Below the pieces are notes generated by a model, which was not told the DNA's origin, ran no database searches, and saw only the letters and a list, made by a program, of their open reading frames with translations. A program made the position numbers and the translations under genes. From Chlorops oryzae (taxonomy: Eukaryota; Arthropoda; Insecta; Diptera; Chloropidae), in NCBI GenBank assembly GCA_020466095.1, contig CM035808.1:52882433-52946432 (forward strand): DNA of 64,000 bases, read 5' to 3'. Shown here piece after piece: positions 22,524 to 33,916 of this stretch. Numbering within the stretch: position 1 is the stretch's first letter; each line of letters starts with the position of its first letter.

Positions 22524-22650
22524 TCATCCACTAACGCTGCTTCTACATACCTTTGGCCAACCAGTCCTATTTTGCCGCCTGTATCTAGCAGAACACCACA
22601 CTTAGTACCTGATACGAATACATCAACAAACGGATCTACAATGCATACCT
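22524..22650 (-). pseudogene. Possible retropepsin fragment
   Basis: Minus strand reads VDPFVDVFVSGTKCGVLLDT then GGKIGLVGQRYVEAAL, with the D-T-G active-site triad and following hydrophobic residues of a retroviral-type protease. It is short, stop-bounded and isolated. It may be a relic of an LTR element; the evidence is one motif. Confidence 0.35.
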
Positions 22651-23149
22651 ACGCTTCCTTTAACAAGTTTGTAAGCTGAGCTGAGAGAATCCAAGCCAAA
22701 AATCTGATTGCGTCAAAATCGATCTGCTTCTTGTATCAATCGCATGCGTTCAATTTAACGTGTAAATCTACAACTCTGAAAGTGCTAATTTTTTGACGAG
22801 AAAGCTTGTCTTCAAATACAGTTTTATAACCCGATATTACCTAAAGCTTGATCCAAAACACAATACTTCCACCAGTTTTGCAGGTCACTGCTGTGTGTCT
22901 ACAAAACCGTCAATTGCATCTTTCACTCTCATTTCTATGTTTAAATTTGGTGGACGAAAAAAGAAGTGTATGAAAAATGTTATAAATAAATTGTGATTTA
23001 GTACTAACAGATTTTGATAATTAATTCGTGAGTATAAAAAGTGTAAGTATGATATTAATGCCTTTTCGTGTATCTTTTGCCTTTAGTTGTTTGGTCGCAT
23101 ATCATGCACTGAGTTAAGTCAAATAAATTTTCAAAAAAAAAAAATGTTT
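22651..23149. other. No gene seen
   Basis: Non-repetitive AT-rich DNA with only short, composition-driven frames. Confidence 0.45.
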
Positions 23150-23790
23150 TCTGCATAATCATCAAGATGGCCGCCACAAGCTTGCCATTTTCATATATTT
23201 CATCGAATCTAGTAACTAAAATTTGAAGCCGTCGCTGTTGGCGGATTAATCTTAACCTTAGTAGACACCTTAAGTTTTGATGACAAAACAAATAAATAAT
23301 TTCTGTTCGATGCTTAAACTAAGAAGGCCGCCACTAGCTGGCCATTTTCAACTATATCATCAAATCCTGTAACGGAAATTTGACCCACTTCCTGTTGGCG
23401 GACTGATCTGAAACTTGGAACACAACTTTAGTTCTGATGACAATACAATGCAATAAATTTTGTTACATGCTTAAACTGAGATGGCCGCCGCTAGCTTGCC
23501 ATTTTCAAATATTTCATCAATTCCTTTAACTGAAATTTGAACCCTCCTGTTGGGGGTTGATCTGAAACTTGGTACACACTTTTAGTTCTGATGACAAAAC
23601 AATCAAATAGATTCTGCTTGATTCTCAAATCAAGATGGCCGCCGCTAGCTTGCCATGTTTATATATTTCGAGCAAATGTAGTAATTGAAATTAAGCCACC
23701 TTTCTTTTGACGGATTGATCTAAAATGTGCTACGCATCTTAAAATCTGATGAGAATACCATCAATAAGTGTGCCATTGTAAAACCAAGAT
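23150..23790 (+). repeat. Four-unit ~157 bp tandem array (GATGGCCGCC)
   Basis: Units start at about 23166, 23323, 23480 and 23634 with GATGGCCGCCGCTAGCTTGC, a middle TGTTGGCGGATTGATCT-like block and TTTTAGTTCTGATGACAA. Units differ by about 15-25%, so the array is old. Not coding. Confidence 0.9.
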
Positions 23791-24434
23791 ATGCGCAACA
23801 ACAGAGTGACCTTCTACAAATTTTTTTACGACTTGCTCAATATGGGTATCAAATAAAAGGGCTTGACTGAGAGAAAAGAGTTCGTTATGATATATGCTGA
23901 TATCTAGGATGGCGGCCGACAAAACGGTGAGTTAAATATTTTCTCATATGGAATCAAATGAAAGGGATTGAGTGCAAAAAACAGTTATTTACGCTAAGCA
24001 ACTAAATTACAATATTACCGCCGCTTCCACTACAGGGGTATCAACTGAAAGTGTTTGACAAGTAGAAAACAGTTCACTATGAAATTTAAATATAGTGAAA
24101 ACTGTCTTTGCGGACAGCTTAAAAGCGGATATCTCCCATAAAATGACAAACTTCCAGTACAAAAGTTTTTTTTCGAAGGTTTTCATACAAAACACGCTCC
24201 AATAAGCGGACGCTCTGATAAGCGGATGAGGCCACATGATTTAGACATTTTCGACAGTTTTCTTTGTTAAACAAATCTCCCATAAACGGATACAAAACAA
24301 ACTTCAACGAAAAACCGAATGGGTAGGCATGTAAAACCGGACATATAAGCAGGGTATAAACCATTCAAAGTGAAACAGTGGCACAGTGAAACAGAAATAA
24401 TTTGGTATAAAATTTTGAGACGAGATAAAGATTT
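23791..24434. other. No gene seen
   Basis: Unclassified repeat-like DNA. Phrases such as TCAAATGAAAGGG and GGATGGCGGCCGAC suggest it may extend the repeat family at 23150-23790, but no boundaries could be set. Confidence 0.45.
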
Positions 24435-25308
24435 TTATACCTTTTCCGAAGGAAAAGGTATATTAAGTTTGGCACGGAGTATGTAACATACCAAAGGAGT
24501 CGCGATAGATATAGACATATATATATATTCTTGATCAGGGTGACAAGAGGAATCGATCTAGCCATGTCTGTCTGTCTGTCGGTCACACTTTAGTTTTTCG
24601 TAATTTATTCCAAAGCCATGAAAGATATCATATTGAAATTTGGAATGGACTTGAACCAGGTAAATGTCCGAAAAACTGCATACACATTTTTTTCTTAGTC
24701 CCTTCTTGGGTCGTGGGAAGTGGTTCAGAAGTTTCAAAAATCACGATTCTTAACGTTGTCCGTGAATAACTTTTTTACTATACATCCCAGCTTATTGAAA
24801 TTTGGTGTGTGTATAGCTACTATGTAGACTTAAGCTTTCGATGAAAAAAAATTGCGACATCGCTATAACTATGGTCATCATCCTACACATTAGAAAAAAA
24901 CACTCTTTCTCTTATTCTCATATCTGTATACAAAAATGATATTTTTTTTGCTTCTTCTGATTGTGTATTTTGCCGCCAAATAAAGTCGTCACTTAAGGTT
25001 AAAATTTGGCCATGACCACCATTCGCGAAATTTGCGAAAATTTTTGATTTTCACTATTTTGAATTGAGGATTTCGCAGCTAGACAAAATGTCCTCTAACG
25101 GTTAAAACTTGACCATGTTCACCATCCTCCTTAATAATAGTCTCGAGTTTTAGAAGTTAAATCGAAGCACAGATAAGGTATAAATAGATATCCAAGCTAG
25201 AACAACGAAAAGAGCAGGAATTTTTGTTAAGGTAATGTTTTAACATATTTCAGGCTGAGGAAAAGGTATGTGTGTAATCGGCTTAGCCGATGTAAACTTC
25301 TTTACTTG
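24435..25308. mobile_element. Array-type non-autonomous repeat, copy 2 (inverted)
   Basis: Starts TTATACCTTTTCCGAAGG and ends TTCTTTACTTG, the reverse complement of the element at 2813-4042. It has the same GATCTAGCCATG / TCTGTCTG segment and the end with GTAATCGGCTTAGCCGATG. Its central array is reduced to about one unit plus remnants. The flanks are T runs. Confidence 0.75.
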
Positions 25309-25678
25309 TTTTTTTTTTCGAGTTCAAGAATTTCACATCATGTGTTTTTCTTTTATGTCAAATTTTTTTTTGTTTAGGTGTAAGGAGCCACAAACCTTTT
25401 TTGTTCTTAAAACCTCAAATTTTTGTTTTTTTTTTTTTTTAAACGTTTTATTATTTATTGGATCACTCCTCTAATATAGGAGTCTAGCAATAAGATTTTA
25501 AATCTTACACCTAATTGGACAATATTACAAATCACAAAGCATTTCTTCATTGAAAAGTTAATGACTTAGTAATAAGTTCATTGCGGGCCTCGGATACCGA
25601 AAACTGGGCTTTGCTGATGTGTGAAGAAACACGTAAAATATTGACGGTGCGGAAACGAAGATTTAAAGCAACTAGGCC

Positions 25679-25845
25679 GTGCGTGGATTGCAAGGGTGCA
25701 TGGAGTGCACCCACCGAGTAGACGATCAGCTAGGAAAGCTGAGTTTACTGATGTGCGTGGATTGCAAGGGTGCATGGAGTGCACCCACCGAGTAGACGAC
25801 TAGCTAGGAAAGCTGAGTTTATGGATGTGCATGGATTGCACCTGC
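25679..25845 (-). repeat. 74-bp repeats in Jockey 3' UTR, copy A
   Basis: Units start at 25679, 25753 and (partial) 25827, each GTGCGTGGATTGCAAGGGTG-like with GCATGGAGTGCACC. The same arrangement is at about 34428-34590 in copy B. Confidence 0.9.
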
Positions 25846-25917
25846 TGTTGTAGAACGATTTGTAATTGCTGGCCGGTCATTTCTTTTCAATCTCGAAGAG
25901 TACGATGTGTTCGATAA

Positions 25918-26912
25918 CACAGTGCGACAATTTTCAGGTCATCGACTCGGGCCCAAACCAAACCAATTGCAAATGAGAGTACACATGTGGAATAGTAAAA
26001 CCTCAACTGGTTTTTGGTCTGGCAGGCTACAATTTTTTTTTCAGTGTATTAAAATTTCGCAATATTGGTCATATACCATACTAAAAAATATGGTAAATCT
26101 TGTATAAATATTGATTTTTCTTAAAATTCGTCTGAAAAGACTTTTAGTAAAATTCAATGACAAATTTTTTTTTAGAACATTTTAACCCGTTAAACCCAAC
26201 CGTTATGTGACTATTTAACCCAGTTTTCCAAAAACTGTTCAAAAGCCTTCTTAAACTGGGTATTAAAGGGTTAATATGTTCCACAAAAATATTCCTTGGA
26301 AAATTTCACTGGGGGTTGTCAAAGACATTGAGCACCTATGGGTTAAACCTACTTGAGAAAAGTGTAACCAAATGAAACGGGTGCTTTTTTTTAGAGCCCA
26401 GATCTTTTTCCACCAAAAACAACTCCGAGTTTTATTTGATATAGAATACATGCAATACATCAGTTAAATTTGGTTACACTTTTCTCAAGTAGGTTTAACC
26501 CATAGGTGCTCAATGTCTTTGACAACTCCAGTGAAATTTTCCAAGGAATATTTTTGTGGAATATATTAACCCTTTAATACCCAGTTTAAGAAGGCTTTTG
26601 AACAGTTTTTGGAAAACTGGGTTAAATAGTCACATAACGGTTAGGTTTAACGGGTTAAAATGTTCTAAAAAAAAATTTGTCATTGAATTTTACTAAAAGT
26701 CTTTTCAGACGAATTTTAAGAAAAATCAATATTTATACTAGATTTACCATATTTTTTAGTATGGTATATGACCAATATTGCGAAATTTTAATACACTGTA
26801 AAAAAAATTGTAGCCTGCCAGACCAAAAACCAGTTGAGGTTTTACTATTCCACACGTGTACTTTCATTTGCAATTGGTTTGGTTTGGGCCCGAAAATTGC
26901 TGTCGCACAGTG
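25918..26912. mobile_element. Foldback MITE with ~450 bp arms, TSD TAA
   Basis: A 995-bp element beginning CACAGTGCGACA and ending TGTCGCACAGTG. Left arm (to about 26380) and right arm (from about 26465) are near-perfect inverted repeats, around a short loop. TAA flanks both ends. Copy B of the host retrotransposon at about 34660 shows the empty site GTTCGATAATCCACG, proving the insertion and its 3-bp duplication. Harbinger-like by duplication length. Non-coding. Confidence 0.92.
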
Positions 26913-29900
26913 TAATCCACGGGCAAGTGGATTTACATGTCTGCGCAATTTATTGAAGTATTTCTCTTTGATATTGGTGAACTCTGTTTTAACCAGTTCT
27001 ACGTTGAGCTCTTCATGAATACGTTCATTCGAAACAAACCAAGGAGCTCCTGTTATAGTTCTTTGCAGGCTTTCTATATTCGAAGAGCTGGCATTTCCAT
27101 ACAATTGTAAACCATACGTCCATATTGGTCTTATAACTTGGTTGTATAGAAGGATTTTATATTCAAGCTTTAGAGGAGAGCGGCTATTTATTAACCAGTG
27201 CAGGCTGTTGGCTTTAAGCTTCATTTGGGTTCTCTTGGCTTCAATATGCTTACACAAGTTTACAAATAAAGGCCAACTTTTGGACCAGAAAAACTGGATA
27301 GCGACCCTATAGGAATTTTTCGTGCTGATTCCGAATCTGGTACCCGTTTTTCTCTATCACGTCAAGTTTTTAAGAAATCGTTAAATAACGGTTTTTGACA
27401 TTTTTACCTATAGTCTATGTCAATAATGAGGTCGTAGACCCTATATGCCTTAACCGATTTCAAAGTTTTTGGTACTCATATGAAAGAGGAATGACAACGC
27501 AACATATCCTTTATACACAAATTTGGAATTAATTCAGTAACTTGGAAGCTATAGGGCAAAAAACGCGATGCTGATTTCCAATTTTTAGCGATTTTGTTTA
27601 AAAACTTGAAATTCAAATGGTTATAATTTCCGAACCAAGGCTGGTATTCCAGGTCTTAATACTTTGAATGAAAGAACAATCAATTGAAAAAGTTTTGAGC
27701 CTAAAACAAAAAAAATCCGTTGCGTCGTTCTAATTTTATGAGGATTTTCGCTGAAAATGACAAAAACGAATTTTTATTTTTGGTATATTCTTCGCTCGTT
27801 CATATGTATATTTCAGTTCGAATTGTGTATGTTGGTAAAACTGGCTTAAAAAACATAAAACTTAAATTCTATTTTAAACCTATCTTTAAAGCTAAAACCA
27901 ATTTAAACTTTAAAAATGAACAGAATTTGAACTGAGCCTTTTGTATTGTTTACTATCTGTTTCGCGTATAAGGGACCAGCAATAGTCACTCAACATTCCT
28001 TCATCCCAAAAGCCCTTATAATTTTTTTCAATCCTCTGTAGGTCCTGGTTTGATACGCCATTTAGCAGTTACGATACTTATGTTCTTGTGCCGACTAAGT
28101 ACCGCTGTGTCATCAGCAAATGTTGAAATCAATATTCTATCGTTATTTGGAATATCTGCTGTGTATACAAGGTAAAGAAAAGGCCCAACAACACTCCCTT
28201 GGGGGACTCCCGCGTTTATTTGAAAGGTTTTTGTAATAAATGAGTTATGTCTTACTTGAAACGTTCTATGTTTTAAGTATGACTCAAAGATCGCGTGAAA
28301 ATTAAAGGGAAGTAATCTTCTGATTTTGTATAACAGTCCGTCATGCCAAACTTTATCGAACGCTTGTTGCACATCAAGGAATACTGCAAAGCAGTACTCC
28401 CGATTTTCATAGGCAAGTCTTATTGCATTTGTAATCCGATTTACCTGTTCAATAGTAACGTGTTGTTTTCTAAACCCGAATTGATGTGGATGGATAATGT
28501 TCTGCTCTTGCAGATAAGGTGTTAATTTAGCTATGAGTAACTTTTCGAATAACTTTGAGAGACAAGGCAGGAGGCTAATTGGTCTATAAGAGGATGTTTG
28601 GGTAGGATATTTTCCTGGCTTAGGCACCATTTTAATAACCGACCGTTTCCAATCTTTTGGGAAGTAGCTGAATTCAATAATTGCATTAAATAAGACTGTT
28701 AAAAACTGTACTGCTACGAATGGTATATTTTTTAACATTTTTGGAGTGACAAGATCATGTCCCGGGGCTTTTTTGCAGACAAGTTCATTTTTTATGATAC
28801 CGACAATTTCTCTTGAACTGATTTGTATGGAAATTCTACGAGTGTTTTCGGACAAAGTTGGGAGAACATGCTCAGCATTGCTCGGATTCGGTTGGAATAC
28901 CTTATTGAGGTGCAAAGCAAAAACCATAGCTTTCTCTTCATCTGAGCGCGCCCATCCACTGTTGAGACACCGAACGGGTGTTTCACTCTGTACTGGGGTC
29001 TTCATAGAGCGGCTTGCCAACCACAAGGAACTACGATTTGAGCCTCTGGGCGTAAGGTTCTCGACAAAGTTGCGGGTTTTACATTCTTTCTCCCTATTAA
29101 AACTTGCTCTTAGCTTTTTTTCTACTTCTTTTAGCTTGTTTTTGGCCAACGGAGAACGGACCCGCTGCCATTCGCGCCTGAATCTTCGTTTTTCTGCGAC
29201 GAGATTTTCAATTTCCCTATTAGAGAAGGCGTGTTTTGTTCTATATTTAGTTTGAGGAGTCGATTTTTGCGCTGCTGATGCCAAATAAGAGTTAAAAACA
29301 GTTACGGCATCGTCAATATGATCAATGCATTCAATTTTATAGTTAGTATGAATATGCGCACTTACGTGCTTTTTGTATTTTAACCAATTTGTGCCTGCAT
29401 CTGTTAAGCTGGGTGGGCGTTCTACTGGTTCCGGATATTTGTTCAAAACGAATACAACTGGGGAATGATCTGAGGAGAGGTCGGTTGTTGCTTTTGCAGA
29501 AATAAGCTCTTTTGCAATTCCTTTAGTTATTCCGAAATCTAAGAGGTCTGGAATTTTTTGGAGATCTGTTGGCCAATAAGTTGGCTGTTTTGGAGACACA
29601 AACTCTAAAGAATTGTTTTTATTGACAATTGCCTTGTATAATTGCTGACCCTTAGGATTGCACGTTCTGGAACCCCAGAAAATGTGCTTTGCATTATAGT
29701 CTCCTGCTGCTAGGAACTTATCACCTAATGTTTTAAAGAAGTCTAAGAACATTTTTTCGGTTATGCTAAAACGAGGTGGGCAATAATTCGCCGATAAAAC
29801 CAGATTTTTACCTCTCACTATTACGCAAAGCTTTGTTGCCTGAAGGAAATCATAACTGTAAGAATCTAGAATAAAATGTTGTATTCTTCTACGAATAAGT

Positions 29901-30106
29901 ATACCCGTGCCTCCATGCGCCTTGCCATCTGGGTGGTTGGTTTGATAAAATATATACCCGGGGATTGAGAAGAAATTTTTGTTAGTTAAATGTGTTTCAG
30001 AGAGAAGCATAACGTCAACTTCTTCCTGATTTAAGAAATTCTGAATTTCTATCTTATGCTTGGGTAACCCGTTCGAATTCCAGGCACAAATTTTTAGAAA
30101 ATTCAT
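26913..30106 (-). pseudogene. Jockey ORF2, copy A: endonuclease plus reverse transcriptase
   Basis: Starts MNFLKICAWNSNGLPKHK at 30106, overlapping the ORF1 stop as ATGA. The endonuclease shows LLSETHL, GGTGILIRRR, GDYNAKHIFWGS and SSDHSPVVF in the first ~230 residues. The reverse transcriptase has RPISLLPCLSKLFEKLL, motif A FLDVQQAFDKVWH, motif B AGVPQGSVVGPFL and motif C STFADDTAVLS near residue 670. The frame then enters the fragment at 27253-28057. The thumb and C-terminal region resume at 27252-26913 and 25917-25600. The ~660 residues before the break are open. In functional copies it nicks the target and primes cDNA synthesis. Confidence 0.88.
27253..28057 (-). pseudogene. Fragment of the unknown transposon protein inserted in Jockey copy A
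   Basis: Minus-strand SNQDLQRIEKNYKGFWDEG then MLSDYCWSLIRETDSKQYKR to a stop at about 27932 matches the end of the gene at 16807-16918 (FHQEM ... YQVFWNERMMGDY). The remaining ~680 bp are non-coding and would be its 3' flank. Relative to copy B, about 190 bp of Jockey ORF2 (35030-35220 equivalent) are missing here, so a deletion accompanied or followed the insertion. TAC occurs at both junctions. Confidence 0.65.
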
Positions 30107-31669
30107 ATTTTAGCCAAAAGTGCTGTCATTAATTGTGTTTGCATTTGCACAATTCTGTCGAGTGAGCTTTGCATAAATTGAGACAAACTTTGAGTTAGAG
30201 TAGATATCATTATCTCAAGACTACTGTTGTTGTTAGTAGGAGCACTAATGGGGGTCGCGGATTTTAGTGCATTTGCCTAAGAAACTCCTGGAGTTACGGG
30301 GTTCAAATTAAGGTTGTGAGAGGAGAATGGTACCGAAACAGTAATATTTTTTGTAGGATTACGAGCTGATTCCTTTTTAATGTTGATTCGTTTTTTCAGA
30401 TCTTGATAAACTAAAATAAACAACCTCTGAAATTTGCAGAATGATTTCCATCGCAGTTACTACATTTAAGTAAATTGCGATCATTTTTTGATTTTTTATC
30501 ACAGACTGAGCTGTGATGAAGCTCGCCACATATTACACACTCGGTGCGCACTGTACAATACGATTTTGTGTGTCCAAATTCTTGGCAGTTGGCACATTGT
30601 ATGGAACCATTTCTTTTATGTGGCTCTTCTACCGTTATTTTACGATGCAACAGGAATTGCAAATTGTATATCGGATGGATTTCGTTTTTTTAAGCTTTAA
30701 GTTGTCCGGCAACAGATCAACTTTAAACATTGGCTGAGGAATTTTAGCTTTGTTAAATATATTTATAACCGATCTTGCGTGCAAACCATTCTCTTCTAGC
30801 GCACTCTTTATTTCGTTTGTGTCAACATCTGCTTCAATACCTTTGATCACCACTGTAATACCTTTGCTACTCTTTAGCTGGTGTGTGTAAAAATTTTTAT
30901 TCGCTCCTTCAAACTCTTTTACAACTTTTCGGTAACTGTCTTCCGTGTTTGTTTGAATTTTAGTTTCATGGATATTACCCCTAGTTAAGGGAACTACGTA
31001 AAAGTTGCTATTTCCTAACAAATTAGCTAATTTGGCAACAAGTGCATTCGAGCTCCGCTCGCGAAAATAGATTGGGGGCGGTTTAAATATTTTTTTTGGT
31101 TGATTTTCTGTTGAATTTTCATCAGAAATTGCAGCAAGTGGAGCGAACCGATTACCAATTAGTCTTTCTTGAGAAGCAGGAGCTTCCATTTTATTAAGTT
31201 TGGCCCTGTTGTCATTTTTTCCGGAAGGGCTTCTTTTCCTCTTCGTAATATTAATATAACGGTGCATACCGATTAGCACCGCCTGCTGCTTGTTTTGCTC
31301 TTTATTCATTTCAGCAACTATTGGACTTTGTTTGGACGAATTAAGTTCAATTACATCTCTAGAAAGAGCGTCCAAAGGGGAATTTGGTAAAGTACTTTTA
31401 GGAGTGTTGTTAGGGATATTTTTCTTAACGCTTAGAGAGATTATTCCACTGGTAGAGTTCGATCTCTTTCTTTCGAACTGGATTTTAATATTTTTGAATT
31501 GGCTTATACCTGGCTGTTCACTTGTAGACTGGTCCAGATTGTCACCATTTTGTGTACTTTCCCTACTGGGAATTAGTAAATTTTCCCTACCGGGATGTTG
31601 ATTAAGCCCAGCTTTTAACTGGTTCGTGTCGCAGCTATTGGATAGTGGACTGTGTCCGATTGGTATCAC
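30107..31669 (-). pseudogene. Jockey ORF1 (Gag-like), copy A
   Basis: About 340 residues open from MIPIGHSPLSNSCDTNQ, with a polar N-terminus and a domain with FYVVPLTRGNIHETKIQTNT and KSSKGITVVIKGIEADVDTN, the usual RNA-recognition-like part of Jockey ORF1. At about 30690 an A7 run (A8 in copy C) shifts the frame. The next frame carries three knuckles CANCQEFGHTKSYC, CVICGELHHSSVC and CSNCDGNHSANFRGC. Then a 5-bp length difference near 30410 and a private TAG follow. It ends ALLAKI with the TGA inside ATGA. RNA-binding particle protein; not intact. Confidence 0.85.
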
Positions 31670-32513
31670 TTTCGGGCAGAGCAGCTAGCTGCTGCAGCAG
31701 CTGCAGAGACCGAGTGTCTCTTTCTTTCGTTCCTAGAAGTTGGAAGACAACAAATAATATACGAATGTTCGTATGTATATTCACTATACTTATCTTTATT
31801 TTGTGTTTCAAACACACAATTTACTGGTGGAGCGGCACAAAAACACTGCAGTCCTCCTTGGAGAATACTTTTGAGCTTTGCTCAAATTAATGCAGGTTGC
31901 TCAATATTTACTTTTTGTTTTTATTTATTATTGTTTACGGAGCGCGAAACTATATACGTCAGTCTTCGACAAGGGTTGCCAGACACTCAAAATTAACTTT
32001 GTTTTTGTTATTTGATATTATTTACTTTTAAAAAAAGAAACTCATTAAGGGAGTTCCCTTACAAACAGAGCCGCTACCTCTACGTGGTTAATATTGAGTT
32101 GAAATTATTGAATTCCTTTTGTATTGTTTTTCCTAAGCATTTAGAAATGCAATTTTTGTTATTTTGTTTTATTTATTCTTTTTCATATTTACGCCTTTTG
32201 TATAACGAATTTTGAGTTAGTTTTATTATTACAAGCCTTTTTATTAAGAATCGAATTTTGGTTTTCATTTTGTTATGCGCATAAGCATCCTCGTATATTG
32301 CTTTAAAGATTGTAAGGTCTAACTAGCATAAGCATAGACACAGCAGGTCGACGATAAGCACCCATTTAATGGAAAATTCCATAGCTATGAAACTAGGCAA
32401 ATTATTGTAAAGGGGAATCGGCATGGCATACTCGGCAAAAAGCCACCAGCCAACGTCCGCCAGAAATGGCTATCATCTAGCGGAAACCAGTCCAAATCAA
32501 GTCAGAAAAATTG

Positions 32514-32522
32514 TATAAAAGG
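32514..32522 (+). promoter_or_regulatory. TATA box, upstream LTR promoter
   Basis: TATAAAAGG, with GATCAGGCAAG about 30 bases downstream as possible initiator. The same unit is at 50004-50012 in the 3' LTR. Confidence 0.6.
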
Positions 32523-32910
32523 CGGCACTCCATCCAAGATCAGGCAAGCGTTAGCTAGCTCGCGTCGCGTGCACATCGGTAATCGGAAAAATAAAAGTGA
32601 ACAGTGAAGTCGTTTTGATTTAGCATAGCTGCGTGTGAGTTTTTAACCGCCGAAGCTCGGTCGTTTTAGAATTGTTTAGCATAGCTGCGTGTGAGTTCTT
32701 AACCGCCAGAGTTCGGTCGTTTTGCATTTTCTTAGCATAGCTGTGACTGAGTTCTCAACCGCAACAGCTCAGTCGTTTTAAAATATTTTAGTATAACTGC
32801 GTGTGAGTTCTCAGTCGCTGTGGCACGGTCGTTTTGCATTTTATTTAGCATAGCTGTGAGTGTGTTATTTACCGCCACAGCTCGGTCGTCTTGGAACTCG
32901 GGTGAAAGCA

Positions 32911-32943
32911 TATAAATAACGAAACGTCTTGGAATATCAGTCA
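32911..32943 (+). promoter_or_regulatory. TATA box plus TCAGT initiator, second LTR promoter
   Basis: TATAAATAACG at 32911 and ATCAGTCAG about 26 bases later match the arthropod TATA-initiator spacing. Repeated within the LTR at 33244-33275 and found once in the 3' LTR at about 50512-50545. Confidence 0.6.
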
Positions 32944-33243
32944 GTCGGTGTCTGGCTCGCGTCAGTGAAATTCAAAGTGCAATCGCGGAAAGTCGTGTCA
33001 TATTCGGTTGTTTTGATATAGCATAGCTGCGTGTGAGTTCTTAGCCGCCGTGGCTCGATCATTTGTGAATAATACCATATTAGTAAAGTTGTGTGCGGGT
33101 TCTCAACAGCTACAGCTCCGGTCGCTTTTTAACACTAGAATAGTTATTTGCGGGTTTTCAACAGCCACAACTCCGGTCGCTTTGTAACACTAGAATAGTT
33201 GTGTGCGCCACAGCTCGGTCGTCTTGGAACTCGGTTGAAAGCA

Positions 33244-33275
33244 TATAAATAACAAAACGTCTTGGAATATCAGTC
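33244..33275 (+). promoter_or_regulatory. Duplicate TATA/initiator unit in 5' LTR
   Basis: TATAAATAACA then ATCAGTCAG, within a ~330 bp internal duplication of the LTR that also carries GGTGTCTGGCTCGCGTC. Confidence 0.6.
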
Positions 33276-33898
33276 AGTCGGTGTCTGGCTCGCGTCATGA
33301 ACACATCAGTGAATTTCAAAGTGAAATCGCGGAAAGTCGTGTCATATTAGCATAGTTGTGTGCAGGTTCTCAACGGCCACAGCTTCGGTTGTTTTGATAT
33401 AGCATAGCTGCGTGCGAGTTCTTAACTGCCGTGGCTCGGTCGTTTGTGAATAATACAATATTAGTATACTTGTGTGCGGATTCTCAACAGCCACAGCTCC
33501 GGTCGCTTGGTAACTCTAGAATAGTTGTGTGCGGGTTCTCAACAGCTACAATTCCGGTCGCTTTGTAACACTAGAATAGTTTTGTGCGGGTTCTAAACAG
33601 CCTCAACTCCGGTTCGCTTTGCATATCGGTAGGACAAATCATAGCATATGTCATACGTCGCTTATATAATTGTAAAATATTGGGTACAGCCAGCCGACTC
33701 CCCCAAAGAAATTTCCCGTGTAATCAATAGATATATATTAAGATATAATGGTTTTTGAAATACAAATAAAGGAACCAAACTGGGTTATCCAGACTTGTAG
33801 CCACCGTGTTTTATTTGTATTTTGTATTTTTTTTTTCCTGCAACGAACCCTGGAGCAACTGAGAAATACCCCGGCTATCAGGAGAGATTCGTTACAAG

Positions 33899-33916
33899 TG
33901 GCGCCCGAGCAGGGAT
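33899..33916 (+). other. Primer-binding site, lysine-tRNA type
   Basis: TGGCGCCCGAGCAGGGAT, two bases after the LTR end. It resembles the lysine-tRNA PBS used by Osvaldo-group elements. Confidence 0.8.

Larger units (their letters stand above)
25426..31982 (-). mobile_element. Jockey-clade non-LTR retrotransposon, copy A
   Basis: Minus-strand element with a poly(A) tail (T run 25426-25440), 3' UTR repeats, ORF2 (endonuclease and reverse transcriptase), ORF1 and a ~310 bp 5' UTR, ending GGGTTGCCAG at 31982. It is near-identical to copy B (34174-38241). A 995-bp foldback MITE (25918-26912) and a transposon fragment (27253-28057) interrupt ORF2. ORF1 carries two frameshifts shared with copy B, and one private stop. 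No clear target duplication; CTCAAA occurs on both sides. Confidence 0.9.
32610..33640 (+). repeat. ~58 bp minisatellite in LTR
   Basis: About 15 diverged units of the form TAGCATAGCTGCGTGTGAGTT then ACCGCC and GCTCGGTCGTTTTGCATTTT. The 3' LTR has about 12 units at 50108-50830. Confidence 0.88.
32044..33896 (+). repeat. 5' LTR of Osvaldo-like element
   Basis: About 1.85 kb. The start TAAGGGAGTTCCCTTACA corresponds to TGTAAGGG at 49534, with the first bases mutated. It ends GATTCGTTACA before the PBS. The second half consists of ~58 bp repeats, which explain the length difference from the 3' LTR (~1.46 kb). Contains three TATA-type promoters. Confidence 0.85.

Noticed and set aside
28746..29255. 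169-codon plus-strand frame
   Set aside because: Antisense of Jockey ORF2, which has clear reverse transcriptase motifs.
32600..33650. Possible satellite or rRNA spacer at the ~58 bp repeats
   Set aside because: The same repeats occur at the same place in the other LTR, so they belong to the LTR.
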